Part shown: in pieces, positions 8,195 through 16,529 of the stretch | Layout of the letters: every line of letters begins with the position of its first letter | How positions within the stretch are numbered: the stretch's first letter is position 1 | NCBI GenBank assembly: GCA_002293295.1 | Contig: DBCY01000098.1 | Location: 1-28,258, forward strand | Source: Ruminococcus sp. UBA946 | GTDB lineage: Bacteria; Bacillota; Clostridia; Oscillospirales; Ruminococcaceae | Reading direction: 5' to 3' | DNA length: 28,258 nucleotides | The notes under the pieces: generated by a model | Told to the model about the DNA's origin: nothing | Databases searched by the model: none | Seen by the model: the letters and a program-made list of their open reading frames with translations, nothing else | Program-made: the position numbers and the translations under genes

Positions 8195-9193
8195 ATGAAA
8201 ACTTTAAAACCTCTTGAAATGGTGCGTGTCGCCATCACTCCGTTCTGCGACCTTCGTTGTGAGCACTGCTATGCTGCGAACATTTCTCTTAATCAGATGA
8301 TTGGATATGAACGCGAGCAGCTTAGTATGGAACAGATTGAGAATTTTCTTTTGGGATTGAAAAAAACTCAGAATCTGAACCGCATATCAATCACCGGAGG
8401 AGAAGCGCTTACTCAGCAAGCATGGCCAAGAAGCAAGGCTTTATTAAAATTTGCACTGGACAATGACCTTGTTGTTCAGATAAACACAAGCGGTTCTGAT
8501 ACAGTAACCATAAAGGATATTTATGAGGTTACCGGAGATAAATTTAATAAAATAGTTTTTCATATAAGTCTTGACCATGTTGACGCTGAATGGGTAAATA
8601 CTTTCAGGGGCAAGGAAAATGCTTACGACAGGTCGGTTACCATGATAAAGGATGTTGTTAAATATGGGGGGTATTCTGAGGTAAGATACACAATCACAAG
8701 CGGAAATTATATAGTTACGCCTGAATGTTATAAAATGGTTTCAGAGCTTGGAGCAAGCTGTTTTGTTGCAAAGGTTGTTTTCCCCACAGGAAGCGTCTAT
8801 AATCATGAATATCTTAAGCTGGATGAGGAGATTGTGGCACAGGTTCAGAAAAGACTTATTGAACTTAGTGTGAACAACAAGACATCCGTTATGCTTCCGA
8901 GTCCGGTTTTCTGCGACAGAGAAAAGCTTCTTGACAATGCTAATGTGAATATTACAGAATGTTCATGCGGAGATACAAGCCTTTATCTTTCTTTTAACGG
9001 CGATTTACTTCCATGTCCGTATCTTCAGGGGTCTGAATATTATCAGGACATTAAAATAGGCAATATAACAGACCCGGGATTCGATTTTGACAAGCTTTGG
9101 AGCGCGCCGACAACCTTTATGGCTCACAGAAACACAGGAAGCTTTGAATGCGCAACATATAAGGTAATGGCAGGAGAGATTAAGGCTGAATAA
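8195..9193 (+). CDS. Radical SAM enzyme with Twitch/SPASM-like C-terminus
   Basis: The 332-residue protein has the radical SAM CxxxCxxC motif at Cys18, Cys22 and Cys25 (CDLRCEHCY) and GGE at residues 68-70, so it binds a 4Fe-4S cluster and cleaves S-adenosylmethionine. Four further cysteines, 256, 258, 274 and 319, in a SPASM/Twitch-like arrangement (FNGDLLPCPYL) suggest one auxiliary cluster. Relatives include peptide-modifying maturases and dehydrogenases such as BtrN of butirosin. No RiPP precursor gene is nearby, so a small-molecule oxidation or C-C/C-N rearrangement fits this cluster better. The ATG at 8195 gives a natural N-terminus, but its ribosome site is reached only if the intervening hairpin folds. 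The reaction is not predictable from sequence alone. Confidence 0.88.
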   Translation: MKTLKPLEMVRVAITPFCDLRCEHCYAANISLNQMIGYEREQLSMEQIENFLLGLKKTQNLNRISITGGEALTQQAWPRSKALLKFALDNDLVVQINTSGSDTVTIKDIYEVTGDKFNKIVFHISLDHVDAEWVNTFRGKENAYDRSVTMIKDVVKYGGYSEVRYTITSGNYIVTPECYKMVSELGASCFVAKVVFPTGSVYNHEYLKLDEEIVAQVQKRLIELSVNNKTSVMLPSPVFCDREKLLDNANVNITECSCGDTSLYLSFNGDLLPCPYLQGSEYYQDIKIGNITDPGFDFDKLWSAPTTFMAHRNTGSFECATYKVMAGEIKAE

Positions 9194-9211
9194 ATACATT
9201 AAAGGATAGGG

Positions 9212-10621
9212 ATGCTTTTGAAAAGAATTGCAGTATGCGGTATGGGCCCGCACACAATGAAATGTCATTATGCCATACTGGAAATCCTGTCGGAAAACCA
9301 TGATATCAGCATTGAACTTTTAATTGATTTAAAGTCAAGGAGAGGGTCAATTGAAAAGTACCTTGCGGAGAGAAAACTTAAACCCGAAAAATGCATTTAT
9401 CTTGATGATATTTCCGATAATTCTTTGGGAACAAGGCTTGACCCGGAAGCAGAAAAAGAGTTGAACTGTCTTCGTCAAAACGGCGGTATAGACAAATTGC
9501 TTGTATCGACTGAACCCAAGGCACATAAGATTTATGTCCTGTGGGGACTTGCGCATAACGTGGATGTTATTGTGGATAAGCCGCTGACTGCTAATGCAAT
9601 TGATTCGTCAGACCCTTCGCAGTCCTGCTTTTTGATTAAGGATTATGAGGAAATCAGCAAGGCTGTTGACAAATCGGCGGGCAGTCTCTATGTTATGGTT
9701 CCAAAAAGAAAAAGAGAATGTTATTCGGTAATTAAAAATTACACCGATGATTTTGTGAAAAGGTGGGAAGTGCCGGTAACACATATAGGACTGAACATAA
9801 ACGAAGGTATGTGGAATATGCCGGATGAATTTTTTACAAGGGAAAATCATCCATATAAATACGGCTATGGCGCGCTTCTTCATTCGGGATATCATTATAC
9901 TGATTTTATGCTTTGGTTGTTGGATAGCAATAATCAGATAGCTGATTTTACCGCCGACAAACTCAGAATAAGCTTAATGAATACAAATCCAAACGACTTT
10001 GTTCATCAGATTAACCGGAAGTTTTATACCAGGCATTTCGGAAAGGATTATTCAGAATACCTAAACGACCAAGGCTATTCTCAGTATAGCAAAATGGGAG
10101 AACTGGACATATATATGCTGCTTCAGGCGATGAACGGACAGCATTGCATAACCAGCGCTGAACTGTCTATTCTTCATACCAGCTTTTCGTCGAGGTCGTG
10201 GACGCAGCTTCCGGAAAACACATATACGGATAACGGTAGAGTTCATCATCACAATTATTTAGTTCAATTCGGAACTTTGTGCAGTATAAGCAGTACACAG
10301 CGGTCAGTTCCTTATGAGCTGGACCGGCTTGATGAATGCAGCGAAACATCAGGGGACTGTGTTGTTGAAATATTCCGGAATATTGATATGATCGGCGGAA
10401 AGCCTTATGAGAAAATAGTTTATTCAAAAGAAATAAATCAGCAGGAAAACGGCTTTCACGGAAAAAAAGCCCAGATTGAAGACTGGCTTTTCGGGAAAGA
10501 CAGCGTCTGTGAATTCAAACAACATTATAAGAATGTGCTGATGCTGCAGAAGTTATATGAGTGTATGGCAGGAACCAGAAACGGCAGTCGTCCGCCGTAT
10601 ATAGAGTACCCGATTATTTAA
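9212..10621 (+). CDS. Gfo/Idh/MocA family NAD(P)-dependent oxidoreductase
   Basis: The N-terminal Rossmann fold begins KRIAVCGMG and carries the family's [ED]KP motif as VDKPL (Asp122-Lys123-Pro124). The C-terminal half carries the conserved histidine-rich segment LLHSGYHYTDFMLWLL with His224, His228 and Asp231. At 469 residues it is longer than typical sugar or inositol dehydrogenases, which run about 330-400. Family members oxidise or reduce hydroxyls of sugars, inositols or bile pigments with NAD(P). AAAGGATAGG precedes the ATG. In this cluster it could oxidise a cyclitol, amino sugar or phosphonate hydroxy intermediate; which one is unknown. It stands between the radical SAM gene and the kinase-dehydrogenase fusion with gaps of about 20 bases, so it is co-transcribed with them. 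Confidence 0.75.
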   Translation: MLLKRIAVCGMGPHTMKCHYAILEILSENHDISIELLIDLKSRRGSIEKYLAERKLKPEKCIYLDDISDNSLGTRLDPEAEKELNCLRQNGGIDKLLVSTEPKAHKIYVLWGLAHNVDVIVDKPLTANAIDSSDPSQSCFLIKDYEEISKAVDKSAGSLYVMVPKRKRECYSVIKNYTDDFVKRWEVPVTHIGLNINEGMWNMPDEFFTRENHPYKYGYGALLHSGYHYTDFMLWLLDSNNQIADFTADKLRISLMNTNPNDFVHQINRKFYTRHFGKDYSEYLNDQGYSQYSKMGELDIYMLLQAMNGQHCITSAELSILHTSFSSRSWTQLPENTYTDNGRVHHHNYLVQFGTLCSISSTQRSVPYELDRLDECSETSGDCVVEIFRNIDMIGGKPYEKIVYSKEINQQENGFHGKKAQIEDWLFGKDSVCEFKQHYKNVLMLQKLYECMAGTRNGSRPPYIEYPII

Positions 10622-10640
10622 CGGTTAGGAGAACTGATTA

Positions 10641-12176
10641 ATGGGATGTTTTTTGATTTCCTTAAGCGGACTTTTCGGTTCGGGGAAAACAACAAATATT
10701 AATTTCCTTCTAGATCATTTCAAAAAAAACGGAATATCCGCTGACACGATTACGCTTTACAGAAATGAGGTCAATCAAAGAAAACTGATGCTGGCTACTG
10801 CCAGATACATAAAAAAGAATGGTTTATCGGATTGCATGACTGACGAATACAAAATGCTTATGGAAGCTATTGGTCTGAAAATGGCTTTTGAAGAGTATGC
10901 CGTTCCCGTAATGGAAAAAAATCAAGTGGTGATGTTTGACAGGTACACAGATACATATATGATCGACTTCGAAAAATATCCTCCAGCAAGAGATATCCTT
11001 TTGTCGTTTCCGGTGTGCGATATATCCATAATTCTTGATATCGACTATGTTACTGCCGCGAAGCGCATAGAGCTTCGAGGAAGAAAGATGATTGATAATA
11101 TTGAATTACTTCAGGCAAAAAGAGTTGAATATCAAAATGCAAGACTGAAGAATAATAAAAAATATTATATCATAGATTCACTTCGCCCAATGGACGAGGT
11201 ATATAATGAGGTTTTGTCAGTTGTAAAAAGCGGTATTGAAGAGAAGAGAAAAAAGTCAGGGAAAATACTGTTGCTCGGATACTATTCAGAACGCTTTTTG
11301 AACGCTGCGGCAATGTTTTACAGGACTGTACATTTGTCTGAAAGGGACGATAAACAGGTGCTGAGTGAAATAGCTGATTCGGAAGTTATTGTTTTCAGGT
11401 CACCGTTTGTTCTTGATGACGCAATGATAAATGCAGCAGAAAAACTTCGTTGTATAATAAGGGCGGGTAGCGGAATCGAAGGAATTTCACCACTCTATAA
11501 ACAAAAAGACAGAGAAATTCAGCTTAAGGTAATCAGGAGAAATCATTACCCTGTGGCGGAACTTGTTATTGCAGTTGTATTAAATGCACTGAGAAGGATT
11601 CCGGAGGCAATTAATTCTGTTAAATCATTGCAATGGCAAAAAAATGATTTTGTCGGTCATAATCTTATGGGAAAAACGGTTGGTATAATCGGATTCGGAG
11701 CAATCGGTCAGCGAACAGCAGGCTTGATGTCTTGTTTCGGAACTGATATAATAGTATATGACAGAAGTATTGAGAAACAAGAGAAGCAGAAGGTTCTTAA
11801 TAATATCGGCGGAAGAACTCTGAGTCTGAATGAGCTTGCTAAGCAGAGCGATATAATTGTACTGTCTGTATCTTATTCGGACGAAGCATACGGACTGGTT
11901 TCAGAAAAGCTTTTGTCGTTAATGAAAAGCAGCGCGGTTATTGTGAATGTATCGAGAGGGAAAGTCGTATGCAACAAAGCGATGTTTTCCTTTCTGAAGA
12001 AAAATCCTGAAGCTGTTTATGCAACAGATGTTTACAGCAGTGAACCGATAGAAAACAAGCCTTTATATCAGCTGTCTAACTTTATGGGAACTCCGCATAT
12101 AGGCGCTCAGACCCATGAAACAAGATGTGAGATAGAAGATGAAATTTTTGCGGAATTACGAAAGCTTCAGAGTTGA
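10641..12176 (+). CDS. Fusion: thymidylate-kinase-like P-loop kinase + D-2-hydroxyacid dehydrogenase
   Basis: Residues 1-200 form a nucleotide/thymidylate-kinase-like domain with a P-loop GLFGSGKT (10-17) and FDRY (99-102), the Asp-Arg-Tyr that binds the acceptor in TMP kinases. Residues 208-511 form a D-isomer-specific 2-hydroxyacid dehydrogenase (SerA/LDH type) with NAD motif GFGAIG (351-356) and catalytic Arg439 (NVSRG), Glu468 (SSEP) and His486 (TPHIGAQT). Both active sites look intact. The frame is continuous, so this is a genuine fusion and no sequencing join is evident. Family chemistry is reduction of 2-oxoacids to D-2-hydroxyacids. With PepM in the same cluster, phosphonopyruvate is an attractive 2-oxoacid substrate (inference). 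The kinase could phosphorylate a phosphonate or hydroxyl, as a protecting or activating group. Fusion of these two families is unfamiliar to me. Confidence 0.85.
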   Translation: MGCFLISLSGLFGSGKTTNINFLLDHFKKNGISADTITLYRNEVNQRKLMLATARYIKKNGLSDCMTDEYKMLMEAIGLKMAFEEYAVPVMEKNQVVMFDRYTDTYMIDFEKYPPARDILLSFPVCDISIILDIDYVTAAKRIELRGRKMIDNIELLQAKRVEYQNARLKNNKKYYIIDSLRPMDEVYNEVLSVVKSGIEEKRKKSGKILLLGYYSERFLNAAAMFYRTVHLSERDDKQVLSEIADSEVIVFRSPFVLDDAMINAAEKLRCIIRAGSGIEGISPLYKQKDREIQLKVIRRNHYPVAELVIAVVLNALRRIPEAINSVKSLQWQKNDFVGHNLMGKTVGIIGFGAIGQRTAGLMSCFGTDIIVYDRSIEKQEKQKVLNNIGGRTLSLNELAKQSDIIVLSVSYSDEAYGLVSEKLLSLMKSSAVIVNVSRGKVVCNKAMFSFLKKNPEAVYATDVYSSEPIENKPLYQLSNFMGTPHIGAQTHETRCEIEDEIFAELRKLQS

Positions 12177-12206
12177 TTATGAATAAAAATATAGGAGGTG
12201 GTATAT

Positions 12207-13457
12207 TTGTTATTTAAAGAAAGACGGGATAAGCTTTTTGATATGGTGTCCTTTGCCAAGGAAAATGTTCCGTTTTACCGCAGGCTTTACAGTCAGATAG
12301 AACTGATTCGAGAAACCTTTACATATGATTTCTTTAAAAATAACATTCCTATTATAAATAAAAAAGATATTTTTATGAGTGAAAACAGCTATGTGGCTGA
12401 CAAGTATATTGAAAATCCCGATAAGCTGATGATTGAATATACAAGCGGAAGTTCAGGCACACCGTTTACATGCTATAAGGATAGAAGGACAAGAATAGCT
12501 TTGGCATCAAGTCTTTCCGAACTCCGAAAGAAATATACTTCGGATTATACTGTTGGATCAAAATATGCAACATTCTATGGAATAATTGAAATCGACGGAG
12601 TAAGAAGAGCAAATGAAATCTTCATACATAAAAATATTCTTTATATTCCGGTTCTTGATATGAACGATGAACAGCTGAAGAAGAACTGGCAGGCAATTAT
12701 TGAATACAATCCTTTGTGGCTTACGGGAACAGCAACGGCGGTTATGTATCTGGCAAGATGCGTCAGGAAGCTGTCGCTTCCGATGCATAACTTCGGATTT
12801 ATAGAGTTAAACGGAGAGATTGTCAGCGAATCGGCATATAACTATATCAAGGAAACCTTCGGCTGTCAGATAACAAATCATTACGGACTGAGGGAATTTT
12901 GGTGTATAGCATACAGTTGTCCTAACAACCATCTTCATATTCTTGATAAGAATGTTTTTGTTGAGGATGTGTACAATGACAGCATAGGAGAAAAGACACT
13001 GGTATGCACATCTCTTAAAAATTTTGTTGCACCTCTTATAAGGTATGAACTCGGTGATGCAGGCGAGGTTCATCATTGCGTTCAATGCGGGTTCAATAAT
13101 TCAAATTACACACTTGAAGTAAACAAGGGAAGGGTGTCGTGTTATTTTGAGCTTTGCGGAAGATTGATAAACCTGTTTACATTTGCGCTTGTTATAAAAA
13201 ATACTGTTGATGCAAAAAAGAGAAATAAAATTCTTCAGTATCAGGTTATTAAAACATCTGAAAAAAATATTACAATCCGGCTTGTTATGAATGCCGGAGA
13301 AACTCTTGAGGATTCGGATACACGCCGAATTGTATCGGAAATAAACCAATATGCGAAAATCAATGCTGAAATATTAATAGAAACGGTGGCGTATATTAAG
13401 CCGTCGGATAACGGGAAAGTTCCTGAATTTATTGATATGACAAAAATCGGAGGATGA
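12207..13457 (+). CDS. PaaK/CapK-like adenylate-forming ligase
   Basis: The protein resembles phenylacetate-CoA ligases and the CapK group: an N-terminal segment KENVPFYRRLY, the P-loop-like YTSGSSGTPF, and a Cys-rich patch (CIAYSCPNNHLH, then CVQCGF) that would bind zinc. It has 416 residues from the TTG at 12207. This start is eight bases after AGGAGG (12193-12198). The in-frame GTG at 12198 overlaps that site and is unlikely. These enzymes activate aryl or alkyl carboxylates as adenylates for transfer to CoA, a carrier or directly to an amine. It is the second of three activating enzymes in the cluster, so the product probably contains several carboxylate building blocks. The next gene, a BtrH-like transferase, starts one base after its stop. 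Confidence 0.8.
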   Translation: MLFKERRDKLFDMVSFAKENVPFYRRLYSQIELIRETFTYDFFKNNIPIINKKDIFMSENSYVADKYIENPDKLMIEYTSGSSGTPFTCYKDRRTRIALASSLSELRKKYTSDYTVGSKYATFYGIIEIDGVRRANEIFIHKNILYIPVLDMNDEQLKKNWQAIIEYNPLWLTGTATAVMYLARCVRKLSLPMHNFGFIELNGEIVSESAYNYIKETFGCQITNHYGLREFWCIAYSCPNNHLHILDKNVFVEDVYNDSIGEKTLVCTSLKNFVAPLIRYELGDAGEVHHCVQCGFNNSNYTLEVNKGRVSCYFELCGRLINLFTFALVIKNTVDAKKRNKILQYQVIKTSEKNITIRLVMNAGETLEDSDTRRIVSEINQYAKINAEILIETVAYIKPSDNGKVPEFIDMTKIGG

Positions 13458-13458
13458 A

Positions 13459-14388
13459 ATGATTATTTCGCCGAAAAAGGTAGATTATGCTGATTGCTTT
13501 CAGGGTCTGATTCGTTTAATTATTGAAAACAAGGGGCTTTCCCCTTCAGTTATGAATGTTTCTACATGGGGATTTGAGTATTCGGAAGGCGCGGATTTTG
13601 ATATTCCGAAGAAAAGTCTTATCGGTATTCTTGAAAAATATTATGGCTTAAAGCCCAGAGGATTATATTTTAAAAGCTATGATGAGTATATGGATAACAT
13701 CCGCAGCTTCGTAAATTCGGATAATCATTATATTCTATTGAAAGTTAAAATAGAAACTTGCCTGTGGAATAAATTAGCAAAACAATCCGATATCTTTCAT
13801 TTCCTGCTGATAACAGATTATAATGAGGACGGTATAATCAAGTGTATTGATGTCTTTTATCCGGAGGAATATCACACTTATGACCTGAAAAGCAATGCGG
13901 GGAAATGCAGGAAAATGACCATTATAGAAGACATCGGCAAAATGGAAACTGATCCGGAGGAAATAAAAAAAGAGCTTATTGAAAGTATTAAACAACAGCT
14001 TTTCAAAAAACCACTGGCTGTTGAGATGCTAAGAAGTTTTGCGGATTCGGATTTTCTTGCCGAGGTTTTCGGATGCGGAAATATGGGAATGTATGATAGA
14101 TTTCAGCTTTCTGCCAAGCGGCTGACCATAGCAAGACAGGATATATGTAATATTTTAAAAAATATTATTATGCTTCATGATGAAGAAATTATTGCTTGTT
14201 GGGATGCGCTGTCAAGGGAATGGAGAAAGTTTGAAAATTATCTGATAAAAAATCAGCTTGCTCCATCACGCAGGGAAAGTATTATTCAGCGCACGAGAGA
14301 TCTGCTTAATAAAATTGCGGATACGGAAGAAAAATTAATTATAGAGACGCTGTGCATACTGGAGGGAAAAAGGACATATGAAGGTTGA
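13459..14388 (+). CDS. BtrH-like cysteine acyltransferase/peptidase-fold protein (second of three)
   Basis: The protein has 309 residues with Cys13 (DYADC), His114 (DIFHFLLITDYNEDG) and Asp131 (CIDVF), the spacing of the BtrH/C39-like Cys-His-Asp triad. It is the most diverged of the three copies. The C-terminal half (from about 165) is helical with no recognised domain. GGAGG precedes the ATG, and the gene overlaps the Nudix gene by 11 bases, showing tight operon packing. By analogy to BtrH, acyl transfer from a carrier thioester or adenylate to an amine is the likely reaction. Its partner may be the PaaK-like ligase directly upstream. Peptidase or thioesterase activity is the alternative. 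Confidence 0.55.
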   Translation: MIISPKKVDYADCFQGLIRLIIENKGLSPSVMNVSTWGFEYSEGADFDIPKKSLIGILEKYYGLKPRGLYFKSYDEYMDNIRSFVNSDNHYILLKVKIETCLWNKLAKQSDIFHFLLITDYNEDGIIKCIDVFYPEEYHTYDLKSNAGKCRKMTIIEDIGKMETDPEEIKKELIESIKQQLFKKPLAVEMLRSFADSDFLAEVFGCGNMGMYDRFQLSAKRLTIARQDICNILKNIIMLHDEEIIACWDALSREWRKFENYLIKNQLAPSRRESIIQRTRDLLNKIADTEEKLIIETLCILEGKRTYEG

Positions 14389-14794
14389 TATAATTGTTAA
14401 AGGAATATTGTTAAACAGGAAAAAGGGAAGGATACTTCTTTTAAAAAGAACGGCAACTGATCCTGTTGATCCTAACGAGTGGGAAAACGCAGGAGGAAAG
14501 CTTGAGCAGGGAGAAACTCTTGAAATAGCAGTAAAGCGAGAAATAAAAGAGGAAACAGGTCTTGAGGCACGGGTATGCGGTCTTGCATATCTGATATATG
14601 TACAGAAAACGCAGCCATATCTTTTGATTGTGTATTTATGCGAAACAGATATGGAGGATGTTGTAATAAGCTACGAGCATCAGGATTTTATCTGGGCTGA
14701 CAAAGAACTATGTATGAAGCTTTTAAAGGGCGGAATAAAAAAAGATTTTATTAAACATAAAATATATGAAATGAGCTGGACAGATGATGAGTAG
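14378..14794 (+). CDS. Nudix hydrolase
   Basis: The 138-residue protein contains a perfect Nudix box, Gx5Ex7REUxEExGU, at Gly40-Glu46-Arg54-Glu55-Glu58-Glu59-Gly61-Leu62. Such enzymes hydrolyse nucleoside diphosphates linked to another group. In FR-900098 biosynthesis a Nudix enzyme (FrbI) removes a CMP handle from a phosphonate intermediate, so a similar deprotection is possible here. However, no cytidylyltransferase is visible in this cluster. It could instead clean up a phosphoanhydride made by the upstream P-loop kinase domain, or be a house-cleaning enzyme. It overlaps both neighbours (11 bases each side), so it belongs to the operon. Confidence 0.9.
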   Translation: MKVDIIVKGILLNRKKGRILLLKRTATDPVDPNEWENAGGKLEQGETLEIAVKREIKEETGLEARVCGLAYLIYVQKTQPYLLIVYLCETDMEDVVISYEHQDFIWADKELCMKLLKGGIKKDFIKHKIYEMSWTDDE

Positions 14795-16529
14795 AAAAAG
14801 CAAGTCCGGAAAAATTATTCTGAACTATATAAATCAATTCCGATTTCTGTTTGTAATGCTTTTTATCTGTATAATAGCTACCACTGTGTCTGGTTCGCTG
14901 TATCCATACATATTCGGGCTTCTGGTAGATAAGGTTTTTACGGAAAAAGACATATCGATGTTTGTTTATATTGTGGCTCTTTATGCAGCTGTTTTTGTTG
15001 TAAACCAGTGCCTTCATTTTATTTTAAATATGTCCTGGGCAAAGCTTATGGTAAAATATATATATAAAATAAGAGAAGATATGTTTTCTGTTTTTCAGCG
15101 GCTTCCGAGCATAGAGCTTGCCGACAGGAAGAGCGGAGATATTATTCAAAGAATAAATTGGGATTCGGAGCAGTTCCTTTCCTTTGTTCATAAAAATATT
15201 TTTTATCTTATTGCTTCGGCTCTTGAGTTCAGTCTTAGCCTTGGATTTATTTTTTTCCTGAATGTTCATATGGGCATTTTGGTTGCGGTGATTTCTCCGA
15301 TAATTGTTTATTTGTCAAGACACTTTTCAGGAAAAATCGGAGAGTTCTACAAACAGCGGACAAAGCTTAACGGCGACAGAAATGCTTGGCTTTTCGAAGT
15401 TATAAGTCATATTCATGAAATAAAACTCCTGGGCGCATCAGATATAATTTCTAACGAATACAAGGGGCAGAATGAAAGATTCTTTGACAATAAATTTGTA
15501 ACTGACAGAGAAGAGGTTAAGCTTGAGCAAATAAACAAGGGAATAAGCCTTGCGGCACAGATTTCGGTTTTCGGTCTTGCAATGGTACTGATTTATAACG
15601 AAATAAGTACTATTGGCGCAACAGTTGCAATATTAGGATACTTTGATGTATGCGTATCGAGCTTTTCAAGCATTAATAAAAAGATTGTTGCGCTGAAAGA
15701 AAATAAGGCAGGTATCGACCGTTGTATTGAAGTTCTTGAAAAGAAACCGGAGGACTACAATGAGGACGGGCTGAAACATAGCATTTTTAACGCTTCTATT
15801 GAGTTTCAGAATCTTTCTTTTTCTTATAATGAGAATGTTCCTGTGCTGAAGAATATCAGCTTCACCATAAGAGAAAATGAAACGGTAGGAATTGTAGCTT
15901 CAAGCGGAGGTGGAAAAACCACGCTGTCGATGATGATAAATAAACTTCTTTGTCCCTGCGAAGGAAAGCTGCTGATTGATGGGATAGATGTGAAAAAATA
16001 TAATCTCTCTTTTCTGCGAAATCAAATAGGAGTTGTTTATCAGGAAAGCTGCTTTTTTAATGGAAGCATAAGGTTTAATCTGATTTTCTGTGAGGATAAA
16101 AACAAGGATGAAAAACTAATGGACATTCTTGAAAAGGTTAATTTAAAGGGTTTTATAAGTGAGCTTCCGGACGGACTGGACACTATAATAATGGACGGAA
16201 AAAGAAATCTTTCCGGTGGGCAAAAGCAGCGCATGGCAATAGCAAGAGCATTCATTAAATCCCCGAAAATAATGATTTTTGACGAGGCAACTTCAGCTTT
16301 GGATTCCGAGTCTGAAGATGTGGTTCAGAAATCCTGGTCGGACTTGTTTCCGAAAACCACAAAAATTATCATTGCTCATCGTCTTTCTACAATTCGCAGC
16401 GCGGACAGAATTATTGTTCTCAACAACGGAGAGCTTGAGGCAATCGGAACACATAATGAGCTTATGGACAAGAGTCAGCGGTATAAAGAACTGTTTGCCG
16501 AGCAAACAGCTATGGAGATATCATCGTGA
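14784..16529 (+). CDS. ABC exporter half-transporter (TMD-NBD), first subunit
   Basis: This is a 581-residue half-transporter: an N-terminal six-helix exporter membrane domain, then an ATPase domain. The Walker A reads ASSGGGKT (residues 372-379), with Ala in place of the usual first Gly. The signature is LSGGQ (476-480) and the Walker B is IMIFDEATSALD. The second half-transporter starts within its stop codon (GTGA overlap), which argues for a heterodimeric exporter. The role is most likely export of the cluster's product or self-protection. It could in principle import, but the fused TMD-NBD layout is that of exporters. It begins inside the end of the Nudix gene. Confidence 0.92.
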   Translation: MMSRKSKSGKIILNYINQFRFLFVMLFICIIATTVSGSLYPYIFGLLVDKVFTEKDISMFVYIVALYAAVFVVNQCLHFILNMSWAKLMVKYIYKIREDMFSVFQRLPSIELADRKSGDIIQRINWDSEQFLSFVHKNIFYLIASALEFSLSLGFIFFLNVHMGILVAVISPIIVYLSRHFSGKIGEFYKQRTKLNGDRNAWLFEVISHIHEIKLLGASDIISNEYKGQNERFFDNKFVTDREEVKLEQINKGISLAAQISVFGLAMVLIYNEISTIGATVAILGYFDVCVSSFSSINKKIVALKENKAGIDRCIEVLEKKPEDYNEDGLKHSIFNASIEFQNLSFSYNENVPVLKNISFTIRENETVGIVASSGGGKTTLSMMINKLLCPCEGKLLIDGIDVKKYNLSFLRNQIGVVYQESCFFNGSIRFNLIFCEDKNKDEKLMDILEKVNLKGFISELPDGLDTIIMDGKRNLSGGQKQRMAIARAFIKSPKIMIFDEATSALDSESEDVVQKSWSDLFPKTTKIIIAHRLSTIRSADRIIVLNNGELEAIGTHNELMDKSQRYKELFAEQTAMEISS

